From contig OX485806.1 of the NCBI GenBank assembly GCA_950295325.1, forward strand, positions 49,781,169 through 49,845,168: DNA of 64,000 bases, given 5' to 3'. Positions 33,950-42,852 of the stretch are shown here, piece by piece (positions within the stretch are counted from its first letter, which is position 1; every line of letters starts with the position of its first letter). Below the pieces are notes generated by a model. It searched no databases, was not told the DNA's origin, and worked only from the letters and a program-made list of their open reading frames with translations. A program made the translations under genes and the position numbers. Origin of the DNA: Polytrichum commune (lineage: Eukaryota; Streptophyta; Polytrichopsida; Polytrichales; Polytrichaceae).

Positions 33950-34057
33950 TGTCGTGTAAACTAAGATCGTTAAACACAACAGATCGAGTGTCATCATCAA
34001 CATCAATTAGCAAAATAAACATAGCAAACTAATATGCTAAACAACCGCCTCTTCAAG
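33950..34057 (-). repeat. 108-bp block, inner copy (A2)
   Basis: Second copy of the block, between the polypurine tract and the 3' LTR and separated from the LTR by two bases. It shows no visible difference from the outer copy. Nothing like it flanks the 5' LTR. Confidence 0.85.
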
Positions 34058-34382
34058 TGCCCCCCCTAGCAGATAAGGAACCCCTCCAATCGGCTAGGAA
34101 TAAACACACTCATCGGTAGAGGTGTTGAACATGATGAAGTTGTTGCTACATCTATACATATCCAATTGGGTAGTGGTAATCTAAGGAATTAAATTCATGG
34201 TTGAGGAAGTAACCCAAGAACTGTAGGCTGGGTGCAATGTGAGCCCCATCCTTAATCGCCTTCAACAATTTATGTTGAATTCTTTGATAACTCTCCCAAT
34301 GTGATTTTCAATCCCATAAAACTTCCGACCAACTAGATAACAACTTCACCACTAAGACATGTGACAAACATCCACAAAGTCC
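34058..34382 (-). promoter_or_regulatory. Polypurine tract and 3' untranslated region
   Basis: A run of seven G on the minus strand (34066-34060) within CTAGGGGGGGCA directly precedes the 108-bp block. This is the expected place and composition for the plus-strand primer of reverse transcription. The rest of the interval to the integrase stop has no coding content. Confidence 0.55.
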
Positions 34383-35375
34383 CTAATCATGACCATTAAC
34401 GGCCATGGAGTGGGAGGCTTTCCGACAACGAGGACAAATCCAATTGCTAGAAGGAAGAGTCAAAAGGGGAGGTGTCAAACATGCCATGTGCCATCCACGT
34501 TGACAATGGTCGCACAATAACATCGTTACAGCTCCTTTCTTCTCTCCACACACATAACAAGGCAGACCCTGTGGTACAACCGCCAACTCGGGATGCACAG
34601 AGCCATCGATGGGAAGATGACATAGAGCACAATTCTTTGAATGCTCACGACATTCCCGTCCATCCTTGCCTTCAAGCAATAATATACCACTTGGTAAAAC
34701 ATCTTTTACCCGCAAAATTGTGCGCCCAGTCTTGACATCCAATGTCGTAGGCGCCTCCCGTTGCAAGTAAACATAATCCCCCTTGGAAAATCTACGAACC
34801 TGAGGTCGATAAGCTCCACTGCGGATCCGGGCATACCGTAATGTATCACAATGCTGAGCTATATTTAAGTTCTCCATGGCCATAGGGATGGCCTTTTGAA
34901 AGAATTCTGCTCGGTCATGAAGATATTGAGCCCAAACATCTGGATCATCCAAGTCTACCACAGGAGCCAATTTCTCTCGCACAGAGCTAGGTAAAATTGG
35001 TTCCCGTCCATACAAGAGTTGGTAAGGACTATAGGATGCCAAAGATGCTTGCGTGCTAAAACGGTAACCCATTGCTATCCATGGTAACATCAAGTCCCAA
35101 TCGCGATGGTTGCCATGAAACAACCCATACTTCCGTAAACCGCGCTTGACAGTCTGAACAATTTGTTCAGCTAAGCCATCTGCCTCAGGGTGATCTCTGG
35201 AAGTTGTTCGATGATCAATTAAAGCCTTAGTACACAAAGCCTCGAAAGATCCAAGAAATTCTCTCCCTTGATCCGTCAACACCTCTGCAGGTGCTCCAAA
35301 CCGTGCCAAAACTCGATCAAGAAATGCCATAGCCGCCAATTCTGAGGAATTTTGGGAAAGAGCCACGAGTTCAAT
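34383..35375 (-). CDS. Integrase core and C-terminal PHD finger segment
   Basis: Integrase inserts the cDNA copy into chromatin. This segment begins just after the stop at 35378 and carries the second catalytic Asp (VLTDQGREF) and the Glu (HPEADGLAEQIVQTVKRG). A GPY-like C-terminal region follows (FSKGDYVYLQREAPTTLDVK, then VKDVLPSGILLLEGKDG). The last 58 residues are a PHD finger. The first catalytic Asp (SLDFAGPL) lies in the preceding segment. The natural stop is TGA/TAG-type at 34383. Chromoviruses normally carry a chromodomain in this place, so the PHD finger is a substitute chromatin reader. Confidence 0.9.
   Translation of the reverse strand: MELVALSQNSSELAAMAFLDRVLARFGAPAEVLTDQGREFLGSFEALCTKALIDHRTTSRDHPEADGLAEQIVQTVKRGLRKYGLFHGNHRDWDLMLPWIAMGYRFSTQASLASYSPYQLLYGREPILPSSVREKLAPVVDLDDPDVWAQYLHDRAEFFQKAIPMAMENLNIAQHCDTLRYARIRSGAYRPQVRRFSKGDYVYLQREAPTTLDVKTGRTILRVKDVLPSGILLLEGKDGRECREHSKNCALCHLPIDGSVHPELAVVPQGLPCYVCGEKKGAVTMLLCDHCQRGWHMACLTPPLLTLPSSNWICPRCRKASHSMAVNGHD
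34425..34559 (-). other. PHD finger fused to integrase
   Basis: The order is CYVC, then 11 residues, CDHC, four residues, H, two residues, C, and then a final CPRC. This gives the C4HC3 ligand pattern. WHMACL, PPLLTLPSSNWICPRC and the aromatic before the last pair are typical of plant PHD fingers. PHD fingers read the histone H3 tail, either unmodified or methylated at Lys4. No aromatic cage can be judged without a model. Confidence 0.9.
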
Positions 35376-36413
35376 TCACTTACTAAAATGCTTCACCATC
35401 ACAAGTACATACTTTGCCCCACGTGGAGTGATAGTAAGCGGTCCGGCAAAATCCAAAGACCAACGATATCCCAAGCCCATAATAGGTAAAGGCTGAAGTT
35501 GAGGTAATAAAGTATTAAAACTTGACCTGACCCGGTCACATACTTCACACCTAGAAACATAAGTGGCAACCTGTTGATACATACCAGTCCACCAATATTG
35601 GTTGCGCAACATAGAGTGTGTCCTTCGCACTCCAAAATGTCCAAGCTCCTCGTGCACTTGCCGCACTAAAAAAACTCTTTGATTTAGCCTTAGAACGATG
35701 CGCCTTGTTCCGTTCGGCCACACACGAAATAACAAGCCGTTTGCCCAACAAAACCTTGTTATTCGATGGCTAACTCTATCTCGCTCCATAGCAGATAGTC
35801 CAAGAAGAAATATCCCTTGTTGAAGTTTGTGCAAGACCGCATGGTCTTCCCACACATCACTAACAACGAGAGATTTATCAACCTCCTCATCTTGTTCTTC
35901 CACAATGATCTCAGCAGCGAATCCCGACATCATTGTAAGATATGTAGCAGCGTGCCAACCCGGCACTGCCTCACGATTACAATATCCATGCCACCTGGCT
36001 CCAGTTAAATCCTCATCTGAAGGACTTGGATTGCGAGACAATCCGTCTGCATCCAAGTTGGCAATTCCTGCTCGGTGAACAACTTCAAAGTCATATTCTT
36101 GAAGTAACAATGCCCACCTAGCAAGTTTCCCGGTGAGTTTATCTGATTCCATAAACCATTTTAAAGGCTGATGATCAGTCACCAAAGTAAACTTTTGCCC
36201 ATACAAATAAGGTCGAAAATGTGCAATGGCCCAAACGGCCGCCAAGGCCTCGCCTTCATAAGAAGAATAATTAGATTCAGCATTATTATTGCTTCTAGAT
36301 GCATAACCCACCACATATTCTTTTTCCTCTTCATCTTTCTGTGTCAATACCGCTCCCAATCCCACTACACTCCAATCCGTGTGCAATTGAAAAGCTCTAG
36401 ACACATCCGGGCG
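35376..36413 (-). CDS. RNase H and integrase N-terminal segment
   Basis: RNase H removes the RNA template. It starts after the stop at 36416 with RPDVSRAFQLHTDW. The acidic residues lie in QLHTDW, the NYSSYEGEAL stretch, TLVTDHQPLKWFM and the terminal NLDADGLSRNP. A spacer follows. The integrase zinc-binding region is HEELGHFGVRRTHSMLRNQY with CEVCDRV, and the first catalytic Asp is in WSLDFAGPL. The segment ends at the TGA (35378) that replaces a conserved Trp. Confidence 0.9.
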   Translation of the reverse strand, partial: RPDVSRAFQLHTDWSVVGLGAVLTQKDEEEKEYVVGYASRSNNNAESNYSSYEGEALAAVWAIAHFRPYLYGQKFTLVTDHQPLKWFMESDKLTGKLARWALLLQEYDFEVVHRAGIANLDADGLSRNPSPSDEDLTGARWHGYCNREAVPGWHAATYLTMMSGFAAEIIVEEQDEEVDKSLVVSDVWEDHAVLHKLQQGIFLLGLSAMERDRVSHRITRFCWANGLLFRVWPNGTRRIVLRLNQRVFLVRQVHEELGHFGVRRTHSMLRNQYWWTGMYQQVATYVSRCEVCDRVRSSFNTLLPQLQPLPIMGLGYRWSLDFAGPLTITPRGAKYVLVMVKHFSK

Positions 36414-36485
36414 TCAAAGCACTGGCGCTGAACCGAGCCTCTGCTTCAATGTATCAAATGCGTGTTGTTGTTCCCGACTCCAAAT

Positions 36486-37526
36486 TCATGGTTGGTCTTT
36501 CCCCGTGAGAATGGTGAGAGGTTTGGCAATCAAACTAAAGTTTTTGACAAACCTTCTGTAATAATTTGCCAATCCTAGAAATGCCCGAAGTCGTGGTACA
36601 TCACTAGGAGCGGGAATTTTGTGCAAAGCATCCACCTTTGCTTGTTGCACACCAAGACCGCCAGGAACAATCATGTGGCTTAAATAGGGCAATCGATCAT
36701 GGAAAAACTTACATTTGCCATGATGTAATCGGAGTTCCCACCGTTGTAGTCGTTCAAATACCGCTTGCAAATGTTTCACATGATCCTGTGGACTATTATT
36801 AAAGATGATAACATCATCAATGTAACATCTAGCAAACGGTAAACCAGCCAATAATTGATCCATCACCCGTTGAAATTCAGCTGGTGCATTCTTAAGACCA
36901 AATGGCAAAAATTTCCAATGATAAAGTTGATCATTGTCATCTTTATCAATTCCCCAAAATGCGGTCTTCACCCGATCACCCAACAACAAAGGTAATTGAT
37001 GATAACCAGACCTCAAATCCAGAGTGCTGAAGATTCTAGCAAATCCCAGTGCATCAAACAATTCCTCTGGCATCGGCATTGAATACCGATCCGACTTGGT
37101 CTTGCGGTTGACTGGACGATAATCACCACACATCCGTTTTTCCGTCCAGTTGCCAAAGATATCTTTCTTTGAATGCATAACCGTGGCACAAGCGTACTCT
37201 CCATTGGAAAGTTCAATCAATTCCGCTGCCAATAATTCTTGACATCGAGTTTGAACATCCAACCTTTCAGCTGTACTAAGTCTGTACGGCCGTCTGAAAA
37301 TAGGATGGTCGTCCTCGAGTTGAATACGAACATGTTTACCTTTATATCCTTCAAGATCATGAAGACTAAAGGCAAAACAATTACGGTAAGAGCGAATAAA
37401 TGCCCGTACCTTTCGTGCTTCGACACCAGTAAGTTTTGGCCCCACTTCAATTGGCCAATCGTCAAACTCCGTGGTTTCCTTCTTCATAGAAGGATTGCCA
37501 CTTGGTGCCAGCACAACCTGTGATTG
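36486..37526 (-). CDS. Reverse transcriptase segment
   Basis: RNA-directed DNA polymerase of the Ty3/gypsy type. Landmarks in order are MCGDYRPVNRKT, STLDLRSGYHQLPL, FLPFGLKNAPAEFQRVMD, the catalytic CYIDDVIIF (YIDD box near 36.83 kb), and AFLGLANYYRRFVKNFS leading to RNase H. The segment starts after a TAG at 37529 and ends at the TGA at 36488. WSREQQHAFDTLKQRLGS follows between this and the next stop. All palm motifs are intact. Confidence 0.93.
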   Translation of the reverse strand, partial: QSQVVLAPSGNPSMKKETTEFDDWPIEVGPKLTGVEARKVRAFIRSYRNCFAFSLHDLEGYKGKHVRIQLEDDHPIFRRPYRLSTAERLDVQTRCQELLAAELIELSNGEYACATVMHSKKDIFGNWTEKRMCGDYRPVNRKTKSDRYSMPMPEELFDALGFARIFSTLDLRSGYHQLPLLLGDRVKTAFWGIDKDDNDQLYHWKFLPFGLKNAPAEFQRVMDQLLAGLPFARCYIDDVIIFNNSPQDHVKHLQAVFERLQRWELRLHHGKCKFFHDRLPYLSHMIVPGGLGVQQAKVDALHKIPAPSDVPRLRAFLGLANYYRRFVKNFSLIAKPLTILTGKDQP

Positions 37527-37529
37527 CTA

Positions 37530-37862
37530 GTCCGTGGAGAGGGCAACACCTTTGCCCCCATCATTTGAACTTGAATCCAAATGCGTATCCTCTCCACTAC
37601 AATCAGTTTGTGTAGCTAAATAGCTACCCACATATGAAGTGTCAACAAGAAATAGAAGTGGAAACATTTTATGGGCCTCCAACTTCCCAAAATCTTGGGC
37701 CAAAGCTGAAAAAACACGTTGGGCTCGAAACTCTTCCACAACCTGTTGCTTCAAAGAAAATAATTCCTCGGTGTCATTGACCTCTATGTGATCCTTGGAT
37801 TGCGGCTCCATTGCCCCCTGACTATTGTTCTCTGCCCTCAGAGGAAGCAATTGGTCATCCAT
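37530..37862 (-). other. Linker between methyltransferase and RT
   Basis: About 110 residues of the polyprotein without recognised domain. They are rich in Gln, Glu and Ser, including EVNDTEELFSLKQQVVEEFR, and end in a TAG at 37529. Confidence 0.6.
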
Positions 37863-38912
37863 ACGTTGTTGAGCAGCAAGACAAATTCCAATTATCCACA
37901 CAATGCTATTGAGATCCATAGCTTGTCCCAATAGGAAACGTCTCTGACCTTCCTGAAGCCCATGAGCAGCCGTGGTGCCTGTATGAAAACCCATGGCTCG
38001 TTCCCGCTCATCTGCCGTAGGCTCATCATGAGTTTGGGATTTTTAATCCCAAACCATGTCTGGTCCATGAGATCGAAATGCAAAAGATTGTGGATATGTC
38101 ACAAAAGTTGGTAGTGCATCTCTCGGAATTCCCACCTTGTTAATTAATGCAAATAGCAATGTGTCATCCTTGGTAACTGCCAAAGAAACACGATGAGCAT
38201 CTAAAATGTCATCCACCTTGCGATTCATAAGGCGGAGAATGCGGGCGATCGCCGCTGAAAGCACCTGAGGTGATACCAAATTGGTCCAAAACCAACGAGG
38301 CCGATGAGCAAAAGATCCCAAGGATGCAGCATCCAGAAATGTTGGAGTACCCAGAATTTGGTTAATGTACTCACCATCCTTCACCACTTTGTGCTGTGTA
38401 TCACCCAATAATGGCACATTTTCAAAAATGTACCCTGGCGGAGTTGATTGGTGGGTAAACCACCATTGTATCAATCGCATCAAATCCGCGAACAAACTAG
38501 ACCTAGGATCATCCAAACCCTGGCCAGTTCCTACCCGTGAATGGCCTTGACAAGGCCATCCTGCAATAATTAAATCCACGTGGCCCAATCTTCTCAAATC
38601 CTCATCACTAATCATAGTGACATCTTGAGGAAGTTGACCACAACATCCAAGAATGGTAGTGGCTGACAATTGTGCGGGGTACCTCAACAACAATTGTTGA
38701 ATGTGGTGTCGGACGGCTCTATTGGCTGCATATCCATTATCCACATGAATATATCGCCTAACTGTAATCCCAGCCGCCAACACTGCCGCCAAACCTGTGC
38801 CAATGCTCCCAAAGATTTCTACAAGGACAATACCTTCAGGTGGTGATTGCCAACGGATGGGTTGAGCAAAAGAAAATGAAGATGACGTTGGAGGCGTCTC
38901 TCCAAGCCCCAA
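37863..38912 (-). CDS. DNMT3-like C5 cytosine methyltransferase domain
   Basis: This domain transfers a methyl group from S-adenosylmethionine to cytosine C5 in DNA. Conserved motifs appear in conventional, non-permuted order. Motif I is VEIFGSIGTGLAAVLAAG and motif II contains YIHVDN. Motif IV is DLIIAGWPCQGHS with the catalytic Cys, then SLFADLMRLI. Motif VI is YIFENVP. Motif VIII-like FAHRPRWFWTNL is close to the AHRARYFWGNL of animal DNMT3. After a TAA at 38045 the same frame goes on with ERERAMGF and RRFLLGQAMDL, which fit motifs IX and X. The full fold therefore spans the stop. The first ATG-like residue in this segment is not a real start, because the domain is internal to the polyprotein. 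The conventional order separates it from plant DRM enzymes, which are circularly permuted. Confidence 0.9.
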
Positions 38913-39023
38913 GTCCGCTACAATGTGTCGACAATGGTCGGATAACTCTTTAGGGGTACGTCATGGTGGAGGTGGATCCTTGAAATGTCGAGCAGGAATT
39001 TGTAAAGTTGGCAAATTTTGTTG

Positions 39024-40283
39024 TTATGTTGTATTACAAGCGTAGTCCAATGTTTCCTCCAACAAAACTGGAGCACAAGGCAAATCCGCAACTGAACCAC
39101 TGCAACCAAACATTGCCTCCGCAACCATAGTCATAGAAGTAGCTGCAAATGCTACCGGAATAAATACCTTCCTGCCATCTCCAGAAGACCATCCCGGTCT
39201 AATCCATGCCTCTTCAGTCCAATTATCCAAACCAAAGCCAAGTGGATAAAGAGCTTGCTGACCAACAAGTATATCATAGTTGGTAGCATTAGTAACAACA
39301 CACTTCATTAACAAATGAGTGTAGGTAGGTCCTGCCCCCACATTAAAAATCAAACGTAGAGGTGCCTTGGTGTAACCTGTTGCACGTTCAGTGCCCCCTA
39401 CTGAAGTCACAATTGTGAATGGACAAGGAACTAAGTTTGCTGGCGTCAATCCAAGACTGTCAGCAAATCCTTTGCCAATCATAACCGGTTGAGCACCGGA
39501 ATCCATCATAACTCTCAGTGGTGTAGCACGAATAGTAGGCATATCCGTGCGTGAAACGACAAACAAAGATTTGTCGTTCATCAGTCGTACAACTCCAGGT
39601 TGCAAATTATACCGCTCGCGAGCAGGCCTTGCAGAAATATCTGCAAGATATGCCGCTCCTGCTGCATAATTCGAAAAGGACGTGTCCACTGCTGAAATTG
39701 TTGATGGATTAATATCAGTGTGCTTACCAAAAGCAATGATCGCCGCATCCGCAAGGCTCGCTCGCAAATTGGCTAAGTCCTCCACCTCCTCAGCCACAGT
39801 TACGTCAACAACAGCTTGGGACACTTGAAGGGATGGCAAATCCGCCTTACCTTCTAACATTCTCCCAACTAAATGGAAAACTCCAGCAGGCTTGAAATCT
39901 GGAGCCATCAACTCTGAACCCGAGAAAATTGGCATATAGAGAATTTTATATGCCAATGTCTGCGTAACATCCTTCGAGATGGAATCTCCATCTCTCAAAG
40001 GTACAGGGTTTTTAGTCCCAACAACAGTGGTGTCTACCAATCCAAATGAGAGAGGTAAACGTGCTTGACCAACTTGATCCGCTGGTCCAGCATGGCGAGG
40101 ATGTGACACCTCGTTGCTACCACCACTTGTAGAAGCCACCGCATTTGCCAATGTTTGTGATTGCGTAGAAGCCGCAGCCACCACCTCTCCAGATGCCCCA
40201 AACATATACATGTCCGCACCCGAGGTGCCACCACCTGCATGCGGCTCAGAAATTTGAGCGAAAGATGCAGAAGATTTGAGCTT
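39024..40283 (-). CDS. Retropepsin-type aspartic protease segment
   Basis: The protease cleaves the polyprotein. The active-site motif MMDSGAQPVMIGKGFADSLG lies near 39.5 kb, and the later conserved NYDILVGQQALYPLGF corresponds to the ILG flap-side motif of retropepsins. An N-terminal linker of about 150 residues precedes it. The segment is in frame with Gag across the TAA at 40286 and with the methyltransferase across stops at 39026 and 38963. An ATG at 40211 could serve as an internal start but nothing supports its use. Confidence 0.85.
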   Translation of the reverse strand, partial: KLKSSASFAQISEPHAGGGTSGADMYMFGASGEVVAAASTQSQTLANAVASTSGGSNEVSHPRHAGPADQVGQARLPLSFGLVDTTVVGTKNPVPLRDGDSISKDVTQTLAYKILYMPIFSGSELMAPDFKPAGVFHLVGRMLEGKADLPSLQVSQAVVDVTVAEEVEDLANLRASLADAAIIAFGKHTDINPSTISAVDTSFSNYAAGAAYLADISARPARERYNLQPGVVRLMNDKSLFVVSRTDMPTIRATPLRVMMDSGAQPVMIGKGFADSLGLTPANLVPCPFTIVTSVGGTERATGYTKAPLRLIFNVGAGPTYTHLLMKCVVTNATNYDILVGQQALYPLGFGLDNWTEEAWIRPGWSSGDGRKVFIPVAFAATSMTMVAEAMFGCSGSVADLPCAPVLLEETLDYACNTT

Positions 40284-41624
40284 TTACTCAAGCTCTGCCA
40301 CCTTAGCCTCAAGACTCTGCTCCCTTGGAGATTTGCCAGTGACATAACTGGCAGGCCGCATCTCAGGCTGAAGTTGGAAACAATGATCCACATCGTGATT
40401 AGTGCCACCACAATGGTTACATTTCAATTGTCTCTTCTTAGAATTGTCCCCTGCTTTTACTGGTTCTATCTTTTGTTTTAATTTTCCCAAAGGCTGGGTT
40501 TTCTTCTTCTTAGGACAATTGGGATCATTCTTCGAATGACCAGCTTCTCCACAACCCCAACAATGCAAAATCTTTTGCTCCTTAACGGTTTGAATCTCAG
40601 CTAAACTACTAGTAGCTGTCACAATTCTTCTTGATTTCGTACTCTCTGTCATCCAAGATACCATGTCTGTGGCATCGCGTTGACAGAGAGCCCGATCACA
40701 TCTCTCAACCACGGCAAACGCTTGTGCAAGCGTAGCTCTGCCTTCGTAGTCGAGGATAATCCGAGGTGATGCCAACTCAAATAGCCGCTTGTCAATCTTA
40801 GACAAAAAGATTTTGACAAGTTGACTCTCAGCAAAAACACCTCCCGACTCAACAGCAAAGCGTGCGAGTCGCGTATACATGGTCCGTGGAGTGTCATCCT
40901 TCTCTCGGCGGAAATCCTGAATGCGCTGCATCTGGTCTCGCCGAAATCCACCATACTCCACCTCCAAATGTGCGACAAATTCAGAAAGGGGATTAAATGG
41001 AGGTGGTGGACCAACAGCCGTCAATGCTGCATGTGTAGCACGTGCCATCCGTGAAAGGGTAGCCGTGCTACTGCCAACCACTATTGGCCCAAGTGCCAGT
41101 TCTTGGTCCTTAGACTCCTCCGATGGATCCTCCTCCTTTAAGGTGGGTGGAGCTAAGGTAGCAACCGCCCCATCTTTAAGGGCTGAAATAAGCTCAACCC
41201 GAGCCTCCCAATACTGCTCCACCTCCCGAAGTTGTCGCTGATGACCCTCTGTCCAGCGTTCATAAGTTTGGAGTGCCTCATACTCCAAATGCTGAGGCAG
41301 AAGTTCAAAGGCATACCAATCATTGAAATTGGAAGACCTTTGACGTTTCTCTTTAATCCAGGTACGAAACCGGAGTTTCCAATCGGGCAAGGAAATGCCC
41401 CCAGCTCGACCTGAAAACCGATCACGCACTGAATTGTGGCGATCGTCCTCCATTTCGTCGAACGTGCCGACACTCCAAATCCGAAGCCTACTAGTAGTGT
41501 CCAACGCCGAAATAGGCTCAAAAGCCTCGTTGGTATCTACCTCTGGCTCAAGATTTGTGGTATGCACGTCCTCCAAGTAATCTGGTGATGGAGATCGATA
41601 ATATCGGCTCCTAGTTTGCACCAT
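40284..41624 (-). CDS. Gag with two zinc knuckles
   Basis: The 446-residue capsid/nucleocapsid protein starts with MVQTRSRYYRSPSPDYLEDV. The capsid-like region has RDQMQRIQDFRREKDDTPRT and YTRLARFAVESG, typical of plant gypsy Gag. The nucleocapsid has two knuckles: CWGCGEAGHSKNDPNC (residues 355-370, CX2CX4HX6C, slightly long) and CNHCGGTNHDVDHC (402-415, canonical CX2CX4HX4C). The end SLEAKVAELE looks like a short coiled coil. The start is the first ATG after the leader and the only one that gives the whole domain. No stop lies within Gag. Confidence 0.9.
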   Translation of the reverse strand: MVQTRSRYYRSPSPDYLEDVHTTNLEPEVDTNEAFEPISALDTTSRLRIWSVGTFDEMEDDRHNSVRDRFSGRAGGISLPDWKLRFRTWIKEKRQRSSNFNDWYAFELLPQHLEYEALQTYERWTEGHQRQLREVEQYWEARVELISALKDGAVATLAPPTLKEEDPSEESKDQELALGPIVVGSSTATLSRMARATHAALTAVGPPPPFNPLSEFVAHLEVEYGGFRRDQMQRIQDFRREKDDTPRTMYTRLARFAVESGGVFAESQLVKIFLSKIDKRLFELASPRIILDYEGRATLAQAFAVVERCDRALCQRDATDMVSWMTESTKSRRIVTATSSLAEIQTVKEQKILHCWGCGEAGHSKNDPNCPKKKKTQPLGKLKQKIEPVKAGDNSKKRQLKCNHCGGTNHDVDHCFQLQPEMRPASYVTGKSPREQSLEAKVAELE

Positions 41625-41790
41625 AAAATAATCACTTGAGTACCTGCAACTATCTACAAGGTAATGACAACCTGCACTTGTTGCGGGCTATCTAAATGGC
41701 AATCCCTTGCCAAATGCCAAGTGTTTATTTAGGCCCCCAGAATTCCAAAATTGTGCAAAGGTTTGAGATTGGTAATTAAAATTAAAAAAA

Positions 41791-42222
41791 TCAGCGTTGA
41801 AAATGTTAATTTCCAAGGTGATTATGGACTCCAATCAACAAACTAATTGCACCAATGGACTCCTAGGAAGATTTCACGCAAATTAGGCTCAAATTTCACT
41901 CCGTTCGGAGTTAATTTGCACCCAAAAACAAAAATCAGCGTTGAAAATGTTAATTTCCAAGGTGATTATGGACTCCAATCAACAAACTAATTGCACCAAT
42001 GGACTCCTAGGAAGATTTCACACAAATTAGGCTCAAATTTCACTCCGTTCGGAGTTAATTTGCTCCCAAAAACAAAAATCAGCGTTGAAATTAATAATTT
42101 CAGCAATGATTTTGAATTCCAATCAACAATCCAATTACACCATTGGATTCCTTGGCAAATTTCACACAAGATAGGCTCAAATTTCACTCCAATCGGAGCT
42201 AGTATGCCCCCAAATTTGAACC
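41791..42222 (-). repeat. 144-bp tandem repeat x 3 in the element leader
   Basis: Units begin at TCAGCGTTGAAA (plus strand 41791, 41935 and 42079). The first two are nearly identical and the third is diverged. They lie between the 5' LTR and Gag, where packaging signals are expected. Each contains TCAAATTTCACTCCGTTCGG. Confidence 0.9.
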
Positions 42223-42852
42223 TCAAAGTTTGTGAGAATGGGATGCCAAGTTTGAAAGGTGAAAGTAAAAATGTGAAATAAAATAAATAAAAATAAAAAT
42301 AAAAATAATTGTTTTAATTAAACAAAAACAAAAACAAAATAAACAAAATAAACAAAAACAAAAACAAAAACAAATAAACAAATAAAGGTAAGGGCTTACC
42401 TTATGGGCTTGGCTGGCGCCGCCCGCCCGCCCCCGGCTTCAGGAACAGGAGCTCCAGGAGCTCCAAGAGCTCCAAGAGGGTCCGGTGAGCTCCGGATCGG
42501 TCCGGAGCTCAACAAAAATTAAAAACAAATCGGATTTGAACTAAAAAAATTAAAACTAAAACTAAATCGGATTTGATTAAAAAAAATTAAACTTTGCTTC
42601 CACAATTTGCAAGCAAGAAAGATGTGACTTGAGATTCCATTTGGTCTCAAGATTCAACCATCAACAATTCAAGAAAACACAAAGACACAACAAAAGAGAT
42701 GTGGAGATTTTTCTCAAAATCTTCTTGAGGGTTGCAAGGAATTGCAAACTAAGCTTTCATACACTTGTATCATTCATTTGCTCCCACTACTGGGCTATTC
42801 TAGCTCAGAAATACAACCAAAAATGAAAAATAAGCCCAATTGTTGTCAAGTA
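42223..42852 (-). other. Leader of the methyltransferase element
   Basis: It holds an A-rich run of AAATAAA/AAACAAA words (42270-42385), a GC-rich block (42405-42515) with repeated GGAGCTCC-like words, and the LTR junction at 42853. After the LTR the minus strand reads TACTTGACAACAATTGGGC. I cannot match this to a common tRNA primer site. Confidence 0.5.

Larger units (their letters stand above)
34383..41624 (-). pseudogene. Single-frame Gag-Pol polyprotein with eight in-frame stops
   Basis: All coding pieces of the element share one reading frame of 2414 codons with no frameshift. Stops lie at 40286 (TAA), 39026 (TAA), 38963 (TGA), 38045 (TAA), 37529 (TAG), 36488 (TGA), 36416 (TGA) and 35378 (TGA), given as the first base on the minus strand. 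Each can arise by one C-to-T or G-to-A change from CAA, CAG, CGA or TGG. At 35378 the lost residue is the Trp of the conserved KHFSKW integrase motif. The first stop, at the Gag/protease boundary, could instead be a natural readthrough codon. The others fall inside domains. The order is Gag, protease, methyltransferase, RT, RNase H, integrase, PHD. Confidence 0.9.

Noticed and set aside
38043-38912. Independent methyltransferase gene starting at 38912
   Set aside because: The apparent first residue is a TTG in a longer frame shared with protease and RT, and motifs IX-X continue beyond its stop. It is a polyprotein domain, not a separate gene.
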